The notes below the pieces were generated by a model that was given only the letters and a program-made list of their open reading frames with translations, did no database searches and was not told the origin of the DNA. This document shows positions 9,352 through 17,896 of a stretch of 64,000 nt of DNA, piece by piece. The translations under genes were made by a program, and so were the position numbers. Each line of letters begins with the position of its first letter. Position 1 is the first letter of the stretch. The DNA is from Clostridium manihotivorum (GTDB lineage: Bacteria; Bacillota; Clostridia; Clostridiales; Clostridiaceae): NCBI RefSeq assembly GCF_004015185.1, contig NZ_CP025746.1:558001-622000 (forward strand), written 5' to 3'.

Positions 9352-9379
9352 TTGACAAAATCCTTGGTATAGATAATAA
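9352..9379 (+). promoter_or_regulatory. Promoter of an orphan transcription unit
   Basis: TTGACA at 9352-9357 with TAATAA 16 bases on; a TATAAT at 9380-9385 is also present but too distant. It drives the short unit ending at the strong terminator near 9507. Confidence 0.5.
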
Positions 9380-9385
9380 TATAAT

Positions 9386-9507
9386 GGACTCAATAGGACA
9401 AAAAGAGTACAACGTAGGTTATTTATAACTTACAAATACCTGTAGGCAAGGTATAATATTGTTAAGATTAAAGATTACTCATTAGAGTAATCTTTAATCT
9501 TTTTTTT
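9386..9507 (+). ncRNA. Candidate small RNA or leader with strong terminator
   Basis: About 120 bases between a sigma-A-like promoter and a perfect 17-bp terminator (arms 9464-9480 and 9485-9501, tetraloop ATTA, then a T-run). There is no credible ORF inside. It matches no riboswitch consensus I could recall. It could be a free sRNA, or a first attenuator in the carAB control region, although transcription should end here and restart at 9565. Confidence 0.5.
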
Positions 9508-9529
9508 CCTATTTGCTAACTTTTAAAGC

Positions 9530-9558
9530 TTGACAGAGTTTAATGGTTAAACTAGAAT
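9530..9558 (+). promoter_or_regulatory. Promoter of the PyrR-attenuator leader
   Basis: TTGACA, exactly 17 bases, TAGAAT. The transcript would start near 9565, just ahead of the PyrR-binding hairpin. Confidence 0.75.
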
Positions 9559-9564
9559 AGATAT

Positions 9565-9756
9565 AAATAAGAAAATATTAAGGTAGATAATACACTTTAA
9601 ATTGGTCCAGAGAGGCCAGAAAGGGGTATGATTATGACACACGTTTTTTGTCATGCAATTAAACAAATAGCTTTGATTATAATTGAATATCCTGCTGAAT
9701 ATATAGGGTATCTAAGAGATTAGTGTTTTTATTAATCTCTTAGATATCCTTTTGTT
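9565..9756 (+). promoter_or_regulatory. PyrR-binding attenuator of the pyrimidine/carAB leader
   Basis: GGTCCAGAGAGGCCAG at 9604-9619 is the conserved loop of PyrR-binding RNAs. It is closed by an upper TGG/CCA stem and a lower stem (ATACACTTT at 9590-9598 with AAAGGGGTAT at 9620-9629), the expected anti-antiterminator fold. A strong terminator follows, with arms GGGTATCTAAGAGATTA (9706-9722) and TAATCTCTTAGATATCC (9733-9749). With UMP bound, PyrR should stabilise the hairpin and favour termination, lowering carAB expression when pyrimidines are plentiful. pyrR itself is not in the window. Confidence 0.85.
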
Positions 9757-9970
9757 TTATTCTTTTCATGTCACAGGGGTTAACTTATTGGTCGTTAAAG
9801 AGCTTCTTATGAGTTTTTGATTAAATGCTCTTTATGGTCACAATACTACATTTATTTAGGCGCATAGCGAGATTTAATCTTATGTTAAAGCTATGTCTGT
9901 TGAGATAAACAGTAGAATTTTAACCTAGGTAAAAGTACAGGCTCATTATTAGAATAAATGATGAACTGTA

Positions 9971-10014
9971 TGCATAAATTGTTATTGACGAATATTTATG
10001 CAATATGATTTAAT
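9971..10014 (+). promoter_or_regulatory. Second carAB promoter bracketed by an inverted repeat
   Basis: TTGACG (9985-9990), 18 bases, TTTAAT (10009-10014). Perfect 9-base arms TGCATAAAT (9971-9979) and ATTTATGCA (9994-10002) sit on both sides of the -35, as a repressor operator would. The gene's role suggests an arginine regulator, but the site is not a textbook ARG box. An additional hairpin lies upstream (TTAAAGAGC at 9795, GCTCTTTA at 9827). Confidence 0.5.
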
Positions 10015-10093
10015 AAATATACATGAATTAGTTCGGCGGGAACCTCGCTTGTAAAAAGTGTATTTTCCTTAAAGGATTATAAGGAGGACTATA

Positions 10094-11143
10094 ATGAAAG
10101 CAAAGCTTATATTAGAAAATGGTATTGTTTTTGAAGGAAAAGCCTTTGGATACCTAAAGGAAAGTGTTGGTGAAGTAGTATTTAATACAGGAATGACAGG
10201 GTACCAAGAAGTGCTTACAGATCCATCATATTATGGACAAATAGTTACTATGACATATCCTTTGATCGGAAACTATGGTATAAACCTTGAAGACATGGAG
10301 TCTTCTGCTCCGAAGGTGAAAGGATTCATAGTTAGAGAAAAATGTGATTCACCAAGCAATTTTAGATGCGAATTAGAGTTAGAAACTTTTTTAAATAACA
10401 ATAAGATAATAGGACTTCAAGGCATTGACACAAGAGCTCTTACAAAGATTCTAAGAGAAAATGGAACCATGAAAGGTATCATAACCTTAGAAGATATTTC
10501 TATTGAAGAGGCTATAAAGAAGACAAGGCTTTATTCAAATAAGGATGCTGTTTGGGAAGTTACAACTAGCAGCTCATATGAGATAGCAGGAAAAGGAAAA
10601 CATATAGCTATAATGGATTTTGGTGTCAAGCAAAACATAATAAATAGCTTTGCTAGAAGAGGCTGTAAGGTTACAGTTTTTCCAGCAAACACATCTTCAG
10701 AAGAGGTGTTAAAGGCAAATCCAGATCTTGTTTTCTTATCAAACGGGCCTGGAGATCCAGAGGATTTAACTGAGATTGTTGAAAATGTGAAAAATATTAT
10801 AGGTAAGAAACCTATAATAGGCATATGTCTTGGTCATCAAATATTGGCCTTAAGCCTAGGTGGAAAGACTAAGAAGCTTAAGTTTGGACATAGAGGATGT
10901 AATCATCCTGTTAAGGATCTTGATAAAAACAGAGTTTATATTACTTCACAAAACCATGGTTATTACGTAGATGTACTACCAAAAGACGTAAGAGCAACTC
11001 ATATCAGTGTAAATGATGGAACTATAGAAGGAATGAGACATGAAAGCTTGCCTATTTTCTCTGTACAGTTCCATCCAGAAGCAAGTCCTGGACCAAAGGA
11101 TAGCGACTATATATTTGATGAGTTTATAAAATTTGCAGAGTAG
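10094..11143 (+). CDS. carA: Carbamoyl-phosphate synthase small (glutaminase) subunit
   Basis: 349 residues, usual length. The N-terminal half is the CPSase small-chain domain (VFNTGMTGYQEVLTDPSYYG), the C-terminal half a class I glutamine amidotransferase. The catalytic cysteine is in GICLGHQILAL and the His/Glu pair in QFHPEASPGP. It supplies ammonia from glutamine to CarB for carbamoyl phosphate, the precursor of pyrimidines and arginine. AAGGAGG precedes the ATG. carB follows after 33 bases, and the upstream leader carries PyrR-type control. Confidence 0.97.
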   Translation: MKAKLILENGIVFEGKAFGYLKESVGEVVFNTGMTGYQEVLTDPSYYGQIVTMTYPLIGNYGINLEDMESSAPKVKGFIVREKCDSPSNFRCELELETFLNNNKIIGLQGIDTRALTKILRENGTMKGIITLEDISIEEAIKKTRLYSNKDAVWEVTTSSSYEIAGKGKHIAIMDFGVKQNIINSFARRGCKVTVFPANTSSEEVLKANPDLVFLSNGPGDPEDLTEIVENVKNIIGKKPIIGICLGHQILALSLGGKTKKLKFGHRGCNHPVKDLDKNRVYITSQNHGYYVDVLPKDVRATHISVNDGTIEGMRHESLPIFSVQFHPEASPGPKDSDYIFDEFIKFAE

Positions 11144-11176
11144 TTAGTAGTATAGAAAACTTAGGGGGTAACCATT

Positions 11177-14100
11177 ATGCCAATTAAAAAAGATATAAAA
11201 AAAGTATTAGTAATAGGTTCAGGACCAATTGTAATAGGGCAAGCAGCAGAGTTTGACTATTCAGGAACTCAAGCATGCCAAGCTCTTAAAGAAGAGGGTA
11301 TAGAAGTAGTGCTTGTAAACTCTAACCCAGCAACTATAATGACTGATGCTGAGGTTGCAGATAAAGTTTATTTAGAACCTCTTACAATAAAGTTTGTGGA
11401 GAAGGTTATTGCAGAGGAAAGGCCAGATAGCCTTTTAGCAGGTATGGGAGGCCAAACTGGATTAAATTTAGCTGTTGAGCTTTATGATAAAGGTATACTT
11501 GATAAATACGGAGTTAAGGTTATCGGTACATCAATAGAAGGAATAAAAGAAGGCGAAGATAGAGAACTTTTTAGATCCATGATGCATAGAATTGGTCAAC
11601 CTGTTATAAAGAGTGAGATTATAACAGACATGGAAGCAGGTAAAGAATTTGCTAAGAAGATAGGGTATCCGGTGATAGTGAGACCTGCATATACTCTAGG
11701 GGGAACCGGTGGTGGAATAGCAGACAATGAAGAGCAGCTAGAAGAAATACTAGATTCAGGTCTGCAACTCAGTTCTATAGGCCAAGTATTGCTAGAAAAG
11801 AGTGTAAAGGGTTGGAAGGAAGTAGAATACGAAGTTATGAGAGATAGCTTCGGAAATTGTATAACAGTATGTAATATGGAGAATATTGATCCTGTTGGAA
11901 TACATACTGGTGACAGTATAGTAGTTGCCCCTAGCCAAACACTATCAGATAAAGAATATCAAATGCTTAGAAGTGCCTCTATAGATATAATTAACGCTGT
12001 TGGCATAGAAGGTGGATGTAATGTACAGTTTGCTTTGAATCCGGACTCTTTTGAGTATGCAGTAATCGAAATAAATCCTAGAGTTTCTAGATCATCAGCC
12101 TTAGCATCAAAGGCAACTGGTTATCCAATAGCTAAGGTTGCTGCAAAGTTAGCTCTAGGATACGCCTTAGATGAAATTAAAAATGCTGTTACTCAAAAAA
12201 CTTACGCTTGCTTTGAGCCGTCTCTAGATTATGTGGTTGTAAAAATACCAAAGTGGCCTTTTGATAAATTCCAAGGAGCAGATAGAGCTCTAGGAACAAA
12301 GATGATGGCTACTGGAGAGATAATGGCTATAGGAAGTGATTTTGAATCTGCATTCCTTAAGGGAATAAGATCTTTAGAAATAGGAAAATATTCTTTAGAG
12401 TTTAAGAAGTTTAGAAACCTTTCTATGAAAGAATTGAAAGAAAAGGTAGTAACCCCAGATGATGAAAGAATATTTGCCCTTGCAGAAATGCTTAGAAGAG
12501 ATTATAGGATGGACAAAATTGCTGAGATAACAGGCGTAGATATGTTTTTCCTTGAGAAGTTTAAGTGGATAGTTGAAGAAGAGCAGAGATTAAGAATATC
12601 TAAAATAGGCGATTTAGATAAGGAATGGTTATACAAGCTAAAAAGAAAAGGATTTTCTGATAAAGGTATAGCGGATCTTTTGGAAGTGTCTCCAGACGAT
12701 ATATATAAGTTAAGAGATATATGGAGTATAAGACCAGTATATAAGATGGTTGATACCTGCGGGGGAGAATTTGAAGCTCTATCTCCTTATTATTATTCTA
12801 CTTACGAAACTTATGATGAAGTGGAAGTAAGTGATAAGAAAAAGGTTATGGTAATAGGCTCTGGGCCTATAAGAATAGGACAGGGAATAGAGTTTGACTA
12901 TGCCTCAGTACACTGTGTAAAATCTTTAAGAAGTCAGGGTGTAGAAACTATAATAGTAAACAATAATCCTGAGACAGTAAGTACTGACTTTAATATATCA
13001 GACAAACTATATTTTGAACCTCTAACAGAAGAAGATGTCTTCAACATAATTGAAAAGGAAAACCCAGATGGGGTTATACTTCAATTTGGTGGTCAAACTG
13101 CCATAAAGCTAGCAAAGTTCCTTAAGGAAAAAAATATAAAGACTCTTGGAACTACTTCAGATCAGATTGATATGGCAGAGGATAGAGAAAAGTTTGATGC
13201 TCTTCTTGAGGAGCTTGGAATTTATAGACCTAAAGGAAAGGCGATTTGGAGTCTAGAAGAAGGAATTAATGAAGCAAGAGAACTAGGTTACCCGGTGCTA
13301 GTAAGACCTTCCTTCGTACTTGGTGGTCAAGGCATGGAGATAACTCATGATGATGAAGAACTAAAATTCTACCTAAGTAATGCCTTTGAAAAAGATAGAA
13401 AAAATCCTATATTAATAGATAAGTACTTAATGGGAAGAGAAATTGAAGTAGATGCTATATCTGATGGAGAAGAGGTTCTTATACCTGGAATAATGGAACA
13501 CCTAGAAAGAGCTGGGGTACACTCAGGTGATAGTATAACTATGTATCCAAGCCAAAACGTAAGTGCAAGTATAAAGGCTAAAATCCTAGAGTATACAAAT
13601 AAGTTAGCTCTTGCAATAGGAATAAAAGGAATGATTAATATTCAGTTCATAGAGTTCAAGGGAGAGCTTTATGTTATAGAGGTTAATCCTAGAGCTTCAA
13701 GAACTGTACCTTATATAAGTAAGGTTAGTGGAGTTCCTATAGTAGATATAGCTACAAGAATAATGCTAGGAGCTAAACTTAAGGACTTAGATTATGGCAC
13801 TGGTATATATAAGGAGCCAAATCTGATATCAGTTAAAGTTCCAGTATTCTCAACTCAAAAGCTTCCAAAGGTAGAGGTTTCACTAGGGCCTGAAATGAAA
13901 TCTACTGGAGAAGTGCTTGGAGTTGGTAGAACTTTAGAAGAAGCTCTTTATAAAGGTTTTGTAGGAGCGTACATGTATATCCTTAACAAAAAGAAGGGAG
14001 CAGTTTTAGCTACTATAAATAACCATGACAAGGACGAATTCCTTCCAATAGCAAAGGTTCTTTCTGAGATAGGTTATGAGTTTGTGGCTACTTCAGGTAC

Positions 14101-14392
14101 TGCTGAACTGTTAGAAGCTGCTGGTATAAGTGCTAAGAGGGTAAGAAAGTTAAATGAAGAGCATCCTAATATAATAGATGTTATAAAGAATAAGGAAGTA
14201 GATTTGGTTATAAATACTCCAACTAAGGGAAATGACTCTAAGAGAGACGGGTTCCATATAAGAAGGGCTGCTGTAGAAAGAAACATAGGGGTTATAACCG
14301 CTTTAGATACATTTAATGCCCTTGTAAAAGTAAAACTAAGTAAAGTGGAAGATAAGGACCTTGAGGTCTTCAACCTAGCGCAGGAATATTAA
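11177..14392 (+). CDS. carB: Carbamoyl-phosphate synthase large subunit
   Basis: 1071 residues with the duplicated architecture of CarB: two ATP-grasp halves (each opening [17 protein letters not shown] or [17 protein letters not shown]), an oligomerisation segment between them, and a C-terminal MGS-like allosteric domain from ~residue 940 ([15 protein letters not shown]). It binds bicarbonate, ATP and channelled ammonia to form carbamoyl phosphate. AGGGGGT precedes the ATG. It forms an operon with carA; downstream come a hairpin inside a repeat element and a strong terminator near 14885. Confidence 0.97.
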   Translation: MPIKKDIKKVLVIGSGPIVIGQAAEFDYSGTQACQALKEEGIEVVLVNSNPATIMTDAEVADKVYLEPLTIKFVEKVIAEERPDSLLAGMGGQTGLNLAVELYDKGILDKYGVKVIGTSIEGIKEGEDRELFRSMMHRIGQPVIKSEIITDMEAGKEFAKKIGYPVIVRPAYTLGGTGGGIADNEEQLEEILDSGLQLSSIGQVLLEKSVKGWKEVEYEVMRDSFGNCITVCNMENIDPVGIHTGDSIVVAPSQTLSDKEYQMLRSASIDIINAVGIEGGCNVQFALNPDSFEYAVIEINPRVSRSSALASKATGYPIAKVAAKLALGYALDEIKNAVTQKTYACFEPSLDYVVVKIPKWPFDKFQGADRALGTKMMATGEIMAIGSDFESAFLKGIRSLEIGKYSLEFKKFRNLSMKELKEKVVTPDDERIFALAEMLRRDYRMDKIAEITGVDMFFLEKFKWIVEEEQRLRISKIGDLDKEWLYKLKRKGFSDKGIADLLEVSPDDIYKLRDIWSIRPVYKMVDTCGGEFEALSPYYYSTYETYDEVEVSDKKKVMVIGSGPIRIGQGIEFDYASVHCVKSLRSQGVETIIVNNNPETVSTDFNISDKLYFEPLTEEDVFNIIEKENPDGVILQFGGQTAIKLAKFLKEKNIKTLGTTSDQIDMAEDREKFDALLEELGIYRPKGKAIWSLEEGINEARELGYPVLVRPSFVLGGQGMEITHDDEELKFYLSNAFEKDRKNPILIDKYLMGREIEVDAISDGEEVLIPGIMEHLERAGVHSGDSITMYPSQNVSASIKAKILEYTNKLALAIGIKGMINIQFIEFKGELYVIEVNPRASRTVPYISKVSGVPIVDIATRIMLGAKLKDLDYGTGIYKEPNLISVKVPVFSTQKLPKVEVSLGPEMKSTGEVLGVGRTLEEALYKGFVGAYMYILNKKKGAVLATINNHDKDEFLPIAKVLSEIGYEFVATSGTAELLEAAGISAKRVRKLNEEHPNIIDVIKNKEVDLVINTPTKGNDSKRDGFHIRRAAVERNIGVITALDTFNALVKVKLSKVEDKDLEVFNLAQEY

Positions 14393-14414
14393 TTTAAGCT
14401 GTCACTAAAATACT

Positions 14415-14815
14415 GTACTAAAATTAAGTGGTTATTCATCCGATGCTTTAATGAGCTTACGCAAAGAATTAATATGATTTTTTCATATTCCATGGCTAAA
14501 ACTGTAAACTCACTACGTTCGAACATACAGTTTTACTCTTTATTTAACAAATCACTTTTTATAAATCTTATGTATCTTAATCTCAAGAACAGTAAGAATA
14601 CTATTCAGATAAAGAGTAAAAGAGAGAATGTGTCGCCTGCCAGAATTTCTTCACATACGTTCAGAAAAGGCAGATGCGCAAAAAAATCACTAATGAAGAA
14701 CGCATTAGTGATTTTTACAGCCACTCCATCTGAAAAAAACATTTAATTCTAATAGCTCGCTCATATAGCATCTCCTGTATAACCACTTAATTTCAACAAT
14801 ATTTGAATATACGCT
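14415..14815. repeat. MITE-like element downstream of carB (repeat family copy A)
   Basis: A ~400-base non-coding element. Its ends, 14415-14465 and 14748-14812, are diverged inverted copies of one ~50-base module (CTTTGCGTAAGCTCAT... read on the minus strand at the left). Between them lie a hairpin (AAAACTGTA/TACAGTTTT, 14499-14536), the repeat core at 14563-14690 (ending CAGAATTTCTTCACATACGT then CAGATGCGCAAAAAA), and a perfect 14-bp terminator-like hairpin (AAAAATCACTAATG / CATTAGTGATTTTT). An open 90-codon frame inside crosses all these structures and is not credible. No transposase is present. Confidence 0.6.
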
Positions 14816-14835
14816 AAATTAAATAGAGTAGAAAT

Positions 14836-14885
14836 AAAAAGACATCAACATGGAAGGCATGACCTTTTCATGAGGATGTCTTTTT
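14836..14885 (+). terminator. Terminator beyond carB / the repeat element
   Basis: AAAAAGACATC and GATGTCTTTTT arms with inner CATGGAAGG / CCTTTTCATG pairing. It separates carAB from the convergent Xre/membrane pair and looks bidirectional. Confidence 0.75.
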
Positions 14886-14999
14886 CATTGACTAGATAAG
14901 TGTAAGATTTTTATTTGGCTAAACTTTGAAATATCAAATGCTTATAGAAATTCACTTCAGCAACTTCTTATACAGTAATAAATTAATGTTTAATAAGAG

Positions 15000-15380
15000 T
15001 TACATTTCTTTATGGTATTTAGAAAAGTAGAACATATATACCACATATATAAGTAAGTATGCTACACCAACAAATGCTATTACTTGGATGTGAGCGTTTA
15101 GAAATGCATATATAAGTATTAATATTCCTAGCATAATTCCAACCATATCAAAGGCTTTTGCTTTAGCTTTAGCGTCAATGTCTATATTTCTGTCATCGGT
15201 TTCCTTTTGTTTTACAAAAGCTCTAGAATATATAGTTCTAGTGATAGCGGATACAGCTATTGCAACTATTATCATTGTTACGGTCTTAGATGTATACCCA
15301 CCTATAAAAAACAAAGTGATTGATGAACATAGGAGTAAGATAATTACTAAAAAAAGAAAAATATAATTGAAAGGTTTCAT
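15000..15380 (-). CDS. Small membrane protein paired with an Xre regulator
   Basis: 126 residues from the ATG at 15380, chosen because GAGGAGAG lies just upstream inside the end of the regulator gene; an upstream in-frame start would overlap that gene by 36 bases. Four hydrophobic segments (~5-24, ~29-48, ~78-95, ~100-120) with a charged cytoplasmic loop between the second and third (QKETDDRNIDIDAKAKAK). No function is known. Such small polytopic proteins are often encoded behind YozG-like Xre regulators, and the 1-base gap implies translational coupling. Confidence 0.8.
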   Translation of the reverse strand: MKPFNYIFLFLVIILLLCSSITLFFIGGYTSKTVTMIIVAIAVSAITRTIYSRAFVKQKETDDRNIDIDAKAKAKAFDMVGIMLGILILIYAFLNAHIQVIAFVGVAYLLIYVVYMFYFSKYHKEM

Positions 15381-15381
15381 T

Positions 15382-15582
15382 TTATTCACTCTCCTCATAA
15401 ATAAAGATATCTTCAATACTAAGTTTGAAAAGCCTAGAAATCTTAAATGCTAATAATATAGAAGGGTTGTATCTTCCGTTTTCAAGTGAGCCTATAGTTT
15501 GTCTGGATACTTCTAATTTTTCAGCAAGTTCTTCCTGTGTTATGCCATGCTGTTTTCTAATTTCTTCAAGTTTGTTTTTCAT
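15382..15582 (-). CDS. Small Xre-family repressor-like regulator
   Basis: 66 residues, essentially one helix-turn-helix domain (GITQEELAEKLEVSRQTIGS, then LENGRYNPSILLAFKISRLF), close in form to the YozG/YvaO-type regulators of Bacillus. CGGAGGT precedes the ATG. It is the first gene of a two-gene operon with the membrane protein. Two copies of a near-palindrome flank its promoter, so autoregulation is likely. The signal is unknown. Confidence 0.88.
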   Translation of the reverse strand: MKNKLEEIRKQHGITQEELAEKLEVSRQTIGSLENGRYNPSILLAFKISRLFKLSIEDIFIYEESE

Positions 15583-15601
15583 AATATTACCTCCGATTAA
15601 A

Positions 15602-15667
15602 ATGGAAAGTAAACTTTACAATTCTAGTTTAGCAATAATAATTAACAATGTCAAGTAAACTTTCCAT
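15602..15667 (-). promoter_or_regulatory. Promoter and twin operators of the Xre/membrane operon
   Basis: On the minus strand: TTGACA (15654-15649), 17 bases, TAAACT (15631-15626). The near-palindrome AAAGTWWACTTT occurs at about 15604-15617 and again, inverted, at 15654-15666, one next to the -35 and one downstream of the -10. This is the layout expected for cooperative repressor binding. Confidence 0.65.
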
Positions 15668-15785
15668 AACCCAATAAGCATATAAAGAGAGCACTTAGAA
15701 TTTTAATATTACAGAATTACGTATAATACTACAAAATATCTGTAAAATATTTTAAATAATATGTTGGAAAATGTATATAAATGTA

Positions 15786-15833
15786 TTGACATGTGAACGG
15801 GTGTTCGCTACAATATAATCAAACGTATGTTCG
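15786..15833 (+). promoter_or_regulatory. Promoter with two LexA-like SOS boxes
   Basis: TTGACA (15786-15791), 17 bases, TACAAT (15809-15814). TGAACGGGTGTTCG at 15794-15807 fits the Gram-positive LexA consensus CGAAC-N4-GTTCG with one end mismatch and lies between -35 and -10. A second, weaker box AAACGTATGTTCG lies at 15821-15833. LexA binding here should repress the gene at 15907 until DNA damage. Confidence 0.65.
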
Positions 15834-15906
15834 GGAAAACTTTAGGCATAAATTTATGGACGAGCTAATATAATTAAACAAGGATAAAAAAGGGAGGACT
15901 TATGAG

Positions 15907-16182
15907 ATGAAAAAAAATAGTGGAATATTTGTTAAGATTAATTATAAACTGGATCAAACAGAAAAGCAGAAGATCAAGGACACTAATGCTAAATATAGAG
16001 AAATGAATTTATCAAAATATTTGTTATGTGCTGGAACCTATAATAAAAATGGAGGGACTTTTATATTTCAAGCGAATACTTTTCAAGAAGCTGAGGAGAT
16101 CGTAAACAATAATCCTTTTGTGGGCACTGATTATTATTCTTTTGAGATATTAAGCAATAACTATATAGCTTTAAATAATTAA
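15907..16182 (+). CDS. YCII-like small protein, probably SOS-regulated
   Basis: 91 residues, soluble. The alternation of a short beta strand (GIFVKINYKL), a charged helix, a GTYNKNGGTFIF hairpin and a helix with AEEIVNNNPFVGTDYYSFEI fits the YCII/dimeric ferredoxin-like fold (the NPF and YxxFEI tail are typical). Proteins of this fold have varied, mostly undefined, roles. GGGAGGA precedes the ATG. It stands alone behind a promoter carrying LexA-like boxes, suggesting a DNA-damage link that is inference only. Confidence 0.75.
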   Translation: MKKNSGIFVKINYKLDQTEKQKIKDTNAKYREMNLSKYLLCAGTYNKNGGTFIFQANTFQEAEEIVNNNPFVGTDYYSFEILSNNYIALNN

Positions 16183-16340
16183 TGACTTAATGATATTACA
16201 CTACAGGGTTTTTCTTTTTTATATTAGTTATGGTTAGGACACTTGGGAACTATGTGGTCATGATTTCATTATGGTAATTTGAAACATCATTTGTTCTAAT
16301 ATTAGAAGGCGCGTAAGCTATAAAAGTAGAGAAAGTAAGT

Positions 16341-16374
16341 AAAAAAGTACAGAATGCTCAAATCTGTACTTTTT
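16341..16374 (+). terminator. Bidirectional terminator between the YCII gene and the HD-GYP gene
   Basis: Perfect 12-bp arms AAAAAGTACAGA / TCTGTACTTTTT with a 9-base loop and T/A runs on both sides; it sits between convergent genes. Confidence 0.8.
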
Positions 16375-16491
16375 AAGTTCAAGGTAAAATATAAGGTTTT
16401 TAGATTAGCGAAATATAATAATTAAGCGCAAAATCTATATGTAGTTATTATTTATAACTTTTAAATATGTAAAACGTAATTCTTTTTTAAT

Positions 16492-17610
16492 CTAAACCTC
16501 ATATTGTACTGACGATATAACTAGAGATAGTTCTTTTACTAAGCTTACTAATGAACCTACAGAATTTCTGTTATTACTTTTAACTATCTTCACTTCAGGT
16601 CTAAGTGGATAGTCAGGCGGAGTGCTTTCAACAACACAGATATCCCCGTTGCTTAATTGTACTATAGTACCTTCTGGGTATGGAACTATTATTTTAGCAA
16701 AGGCTTTCACTATGTCATAATCAAACATTGTGCCAGCGTTTCCTAGAATAAATTCAAAGGCCTCATTAGGGGACAAGCCTCGTCTATATGGCCTGTCAGA
16801 AGTTAGAGCGTCATATACATCAGCGACGGAAACTATTTTGGCTAGCTTGTTTATCTTAGATCCGCTTTGGTTATCCGGATATCCTAATCCATCTTCTCTC
16901 TCATGATGCTGTAATACTACCATTCTTGAGAAGGCTGAAACACTGTGAGAATTTTTTAGGTAAGAATAACCTTTCTTTGGATGCTCTTTCATTATTTCAA
17001 ACTCACTGTATGTCAAAGGACCTTCTTTTAAAAGTATTTCCTTAGGTATAAATACTTTTCCGATGTCATGCAATAAAGCGCCTATGCAAAGGTCTATTAG
17101 TTCATGTTTTGTTAGTTGAAGACCTATTCCAAGCACTAGGGAAAGTATAGCTACATTTACGCAATGCTGGTATGTATATGCATCCATGCTCTTAATGTCT
17201 ACCAGATTTACCATTATATTCTTATTTGAAAGTATATTATCTAAAAGTTCTTCAGCGAGATCATGAATGGAGGATAGATAGTCTTCCTTTTGTTTTAGAA
17301 GTATACCTCTTTTCTTTTTATTTAATGATGAATTATGAAGATTTGAATAAATTCTTTCTACATCACTAAAGGTCTCTCTAACTAGAGCAATAGATTTTTG
17401 CCTTAGTTCAGGTTTTATAATATCATTGATCTCTTTTTCGCTATATTCATCCGTTACATATAAGGAATAAATATGTATGTCTTTAATTCGTTTTATTATA
17501 GGGGAAGTTAGTTTTATACCTTCCTTTAGTAGAGTTCTTCCACTTTCATCAAATAAAGTCTTGGCTAAATAACAACCTTCCCTTACGCATTCAATAGGAA
17601 CTAGTCTCAT
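16492..17610 (-). CDS. HD-GYP domain protein, predicted c-di-GMP phosphodiesterase
   Basis: 372 residues. The N-terminal ~130 are a helical/beta sensor region without membrane segments; the HD-GYP domain spans ~140-305. Visible motifs: H149 in QHC, HD at 181-182 (HDIGKVFIP), H210 in EHPKKG, HHE at 235-237 and GYP at 243-245. All metal-binding residues expected for hydrolysis of cyclic di-GMP to GMP are present. GAGGTG precedes the ATG. It stands alone. I saw no c-di-GMP riboswitch in the window. It probably tunes motility or sporulation through c-di-GMP. Confidence 0.9.
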   Translation of the reverse strand: MRLVPIECVREGCYLAKTLFDESGRTLLKEGIKLTSPIIKRIKDIHIYSLYVTDEYSEKEINDIIKPELRQKSIALVRETFSDVERIYSNLHNSSLNKKKRGILLKQKEDYLSSIHDLAEELLDNILSNKNIMVNLVDIKSMDAYTYQHCVNVAILSLVLGIGLQLTKHELIDLCIGALLHDIGKVFIPKEILLKEGPLTYSEFEIMKEHPKKGYSYLKNSHSVSAFSRMVVLQHHEREDGLGYPDNQSGSKINKLAKIVSVADVYDALTSDRPYRRGLSPNEAFEFILGNAGTMFDYDIVKAFAKIIVPYPEGTIVQLSNGDICVVESTPPDYPLRPEVKIVKSNNRNSVGSLVSLVKELSLVISSVQYEV

Positions 17611-17849
17611 TTCCTACACCTCATCTTAAGATATATACTCAATTATACTACAAATAGTTTCTAGTCTTCCATACTTTTATTAAATAATAGAAATTAATGA
17701 CAAAGTATTATGAGTTAATTATATTTTTTGTTCATATTGAAGTAAGTTGATATTTTTAATACAAAAGTTCATATAAATATACTTATTATTTATTAGATGT
17801 ATAGATATTTACTTAGTCATCATTCAATTGTGTAAGTAAAACTAAATAT

Positions 17850-17890
17850 AAAAATAGCCCCTATAGAATAAATCCTTAAGGGCTATTTTT
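17850..17890 (-). terminator. Terminator of the GSI-like gene
   Basis: AAAAATAGCCC / GGGCTATTTTT arms immediately after the stop codon on the minus strand, followed by a U-tract in that direction. Confidence 0.8.
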
Positions 17891-17896
17891 TATATT

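Noticed and set aside
14474..14746. 90-codon open frame downstream of carB
   Set aside because: It crosses two hairpins and the repeat core and has no ribosome site; composition is that of the repeat, not of a protein.
15907..16182. Known SOS gene such as uvr, rec or dinB
   Set aside because: The protein is a 91-residue YCII-like fold with no resemblance to those families.
16375..17850. c-di-GMP riboswitch near the HD-GYP gene
   Set aside because: No GEMM-type conserved core seen on either strand.
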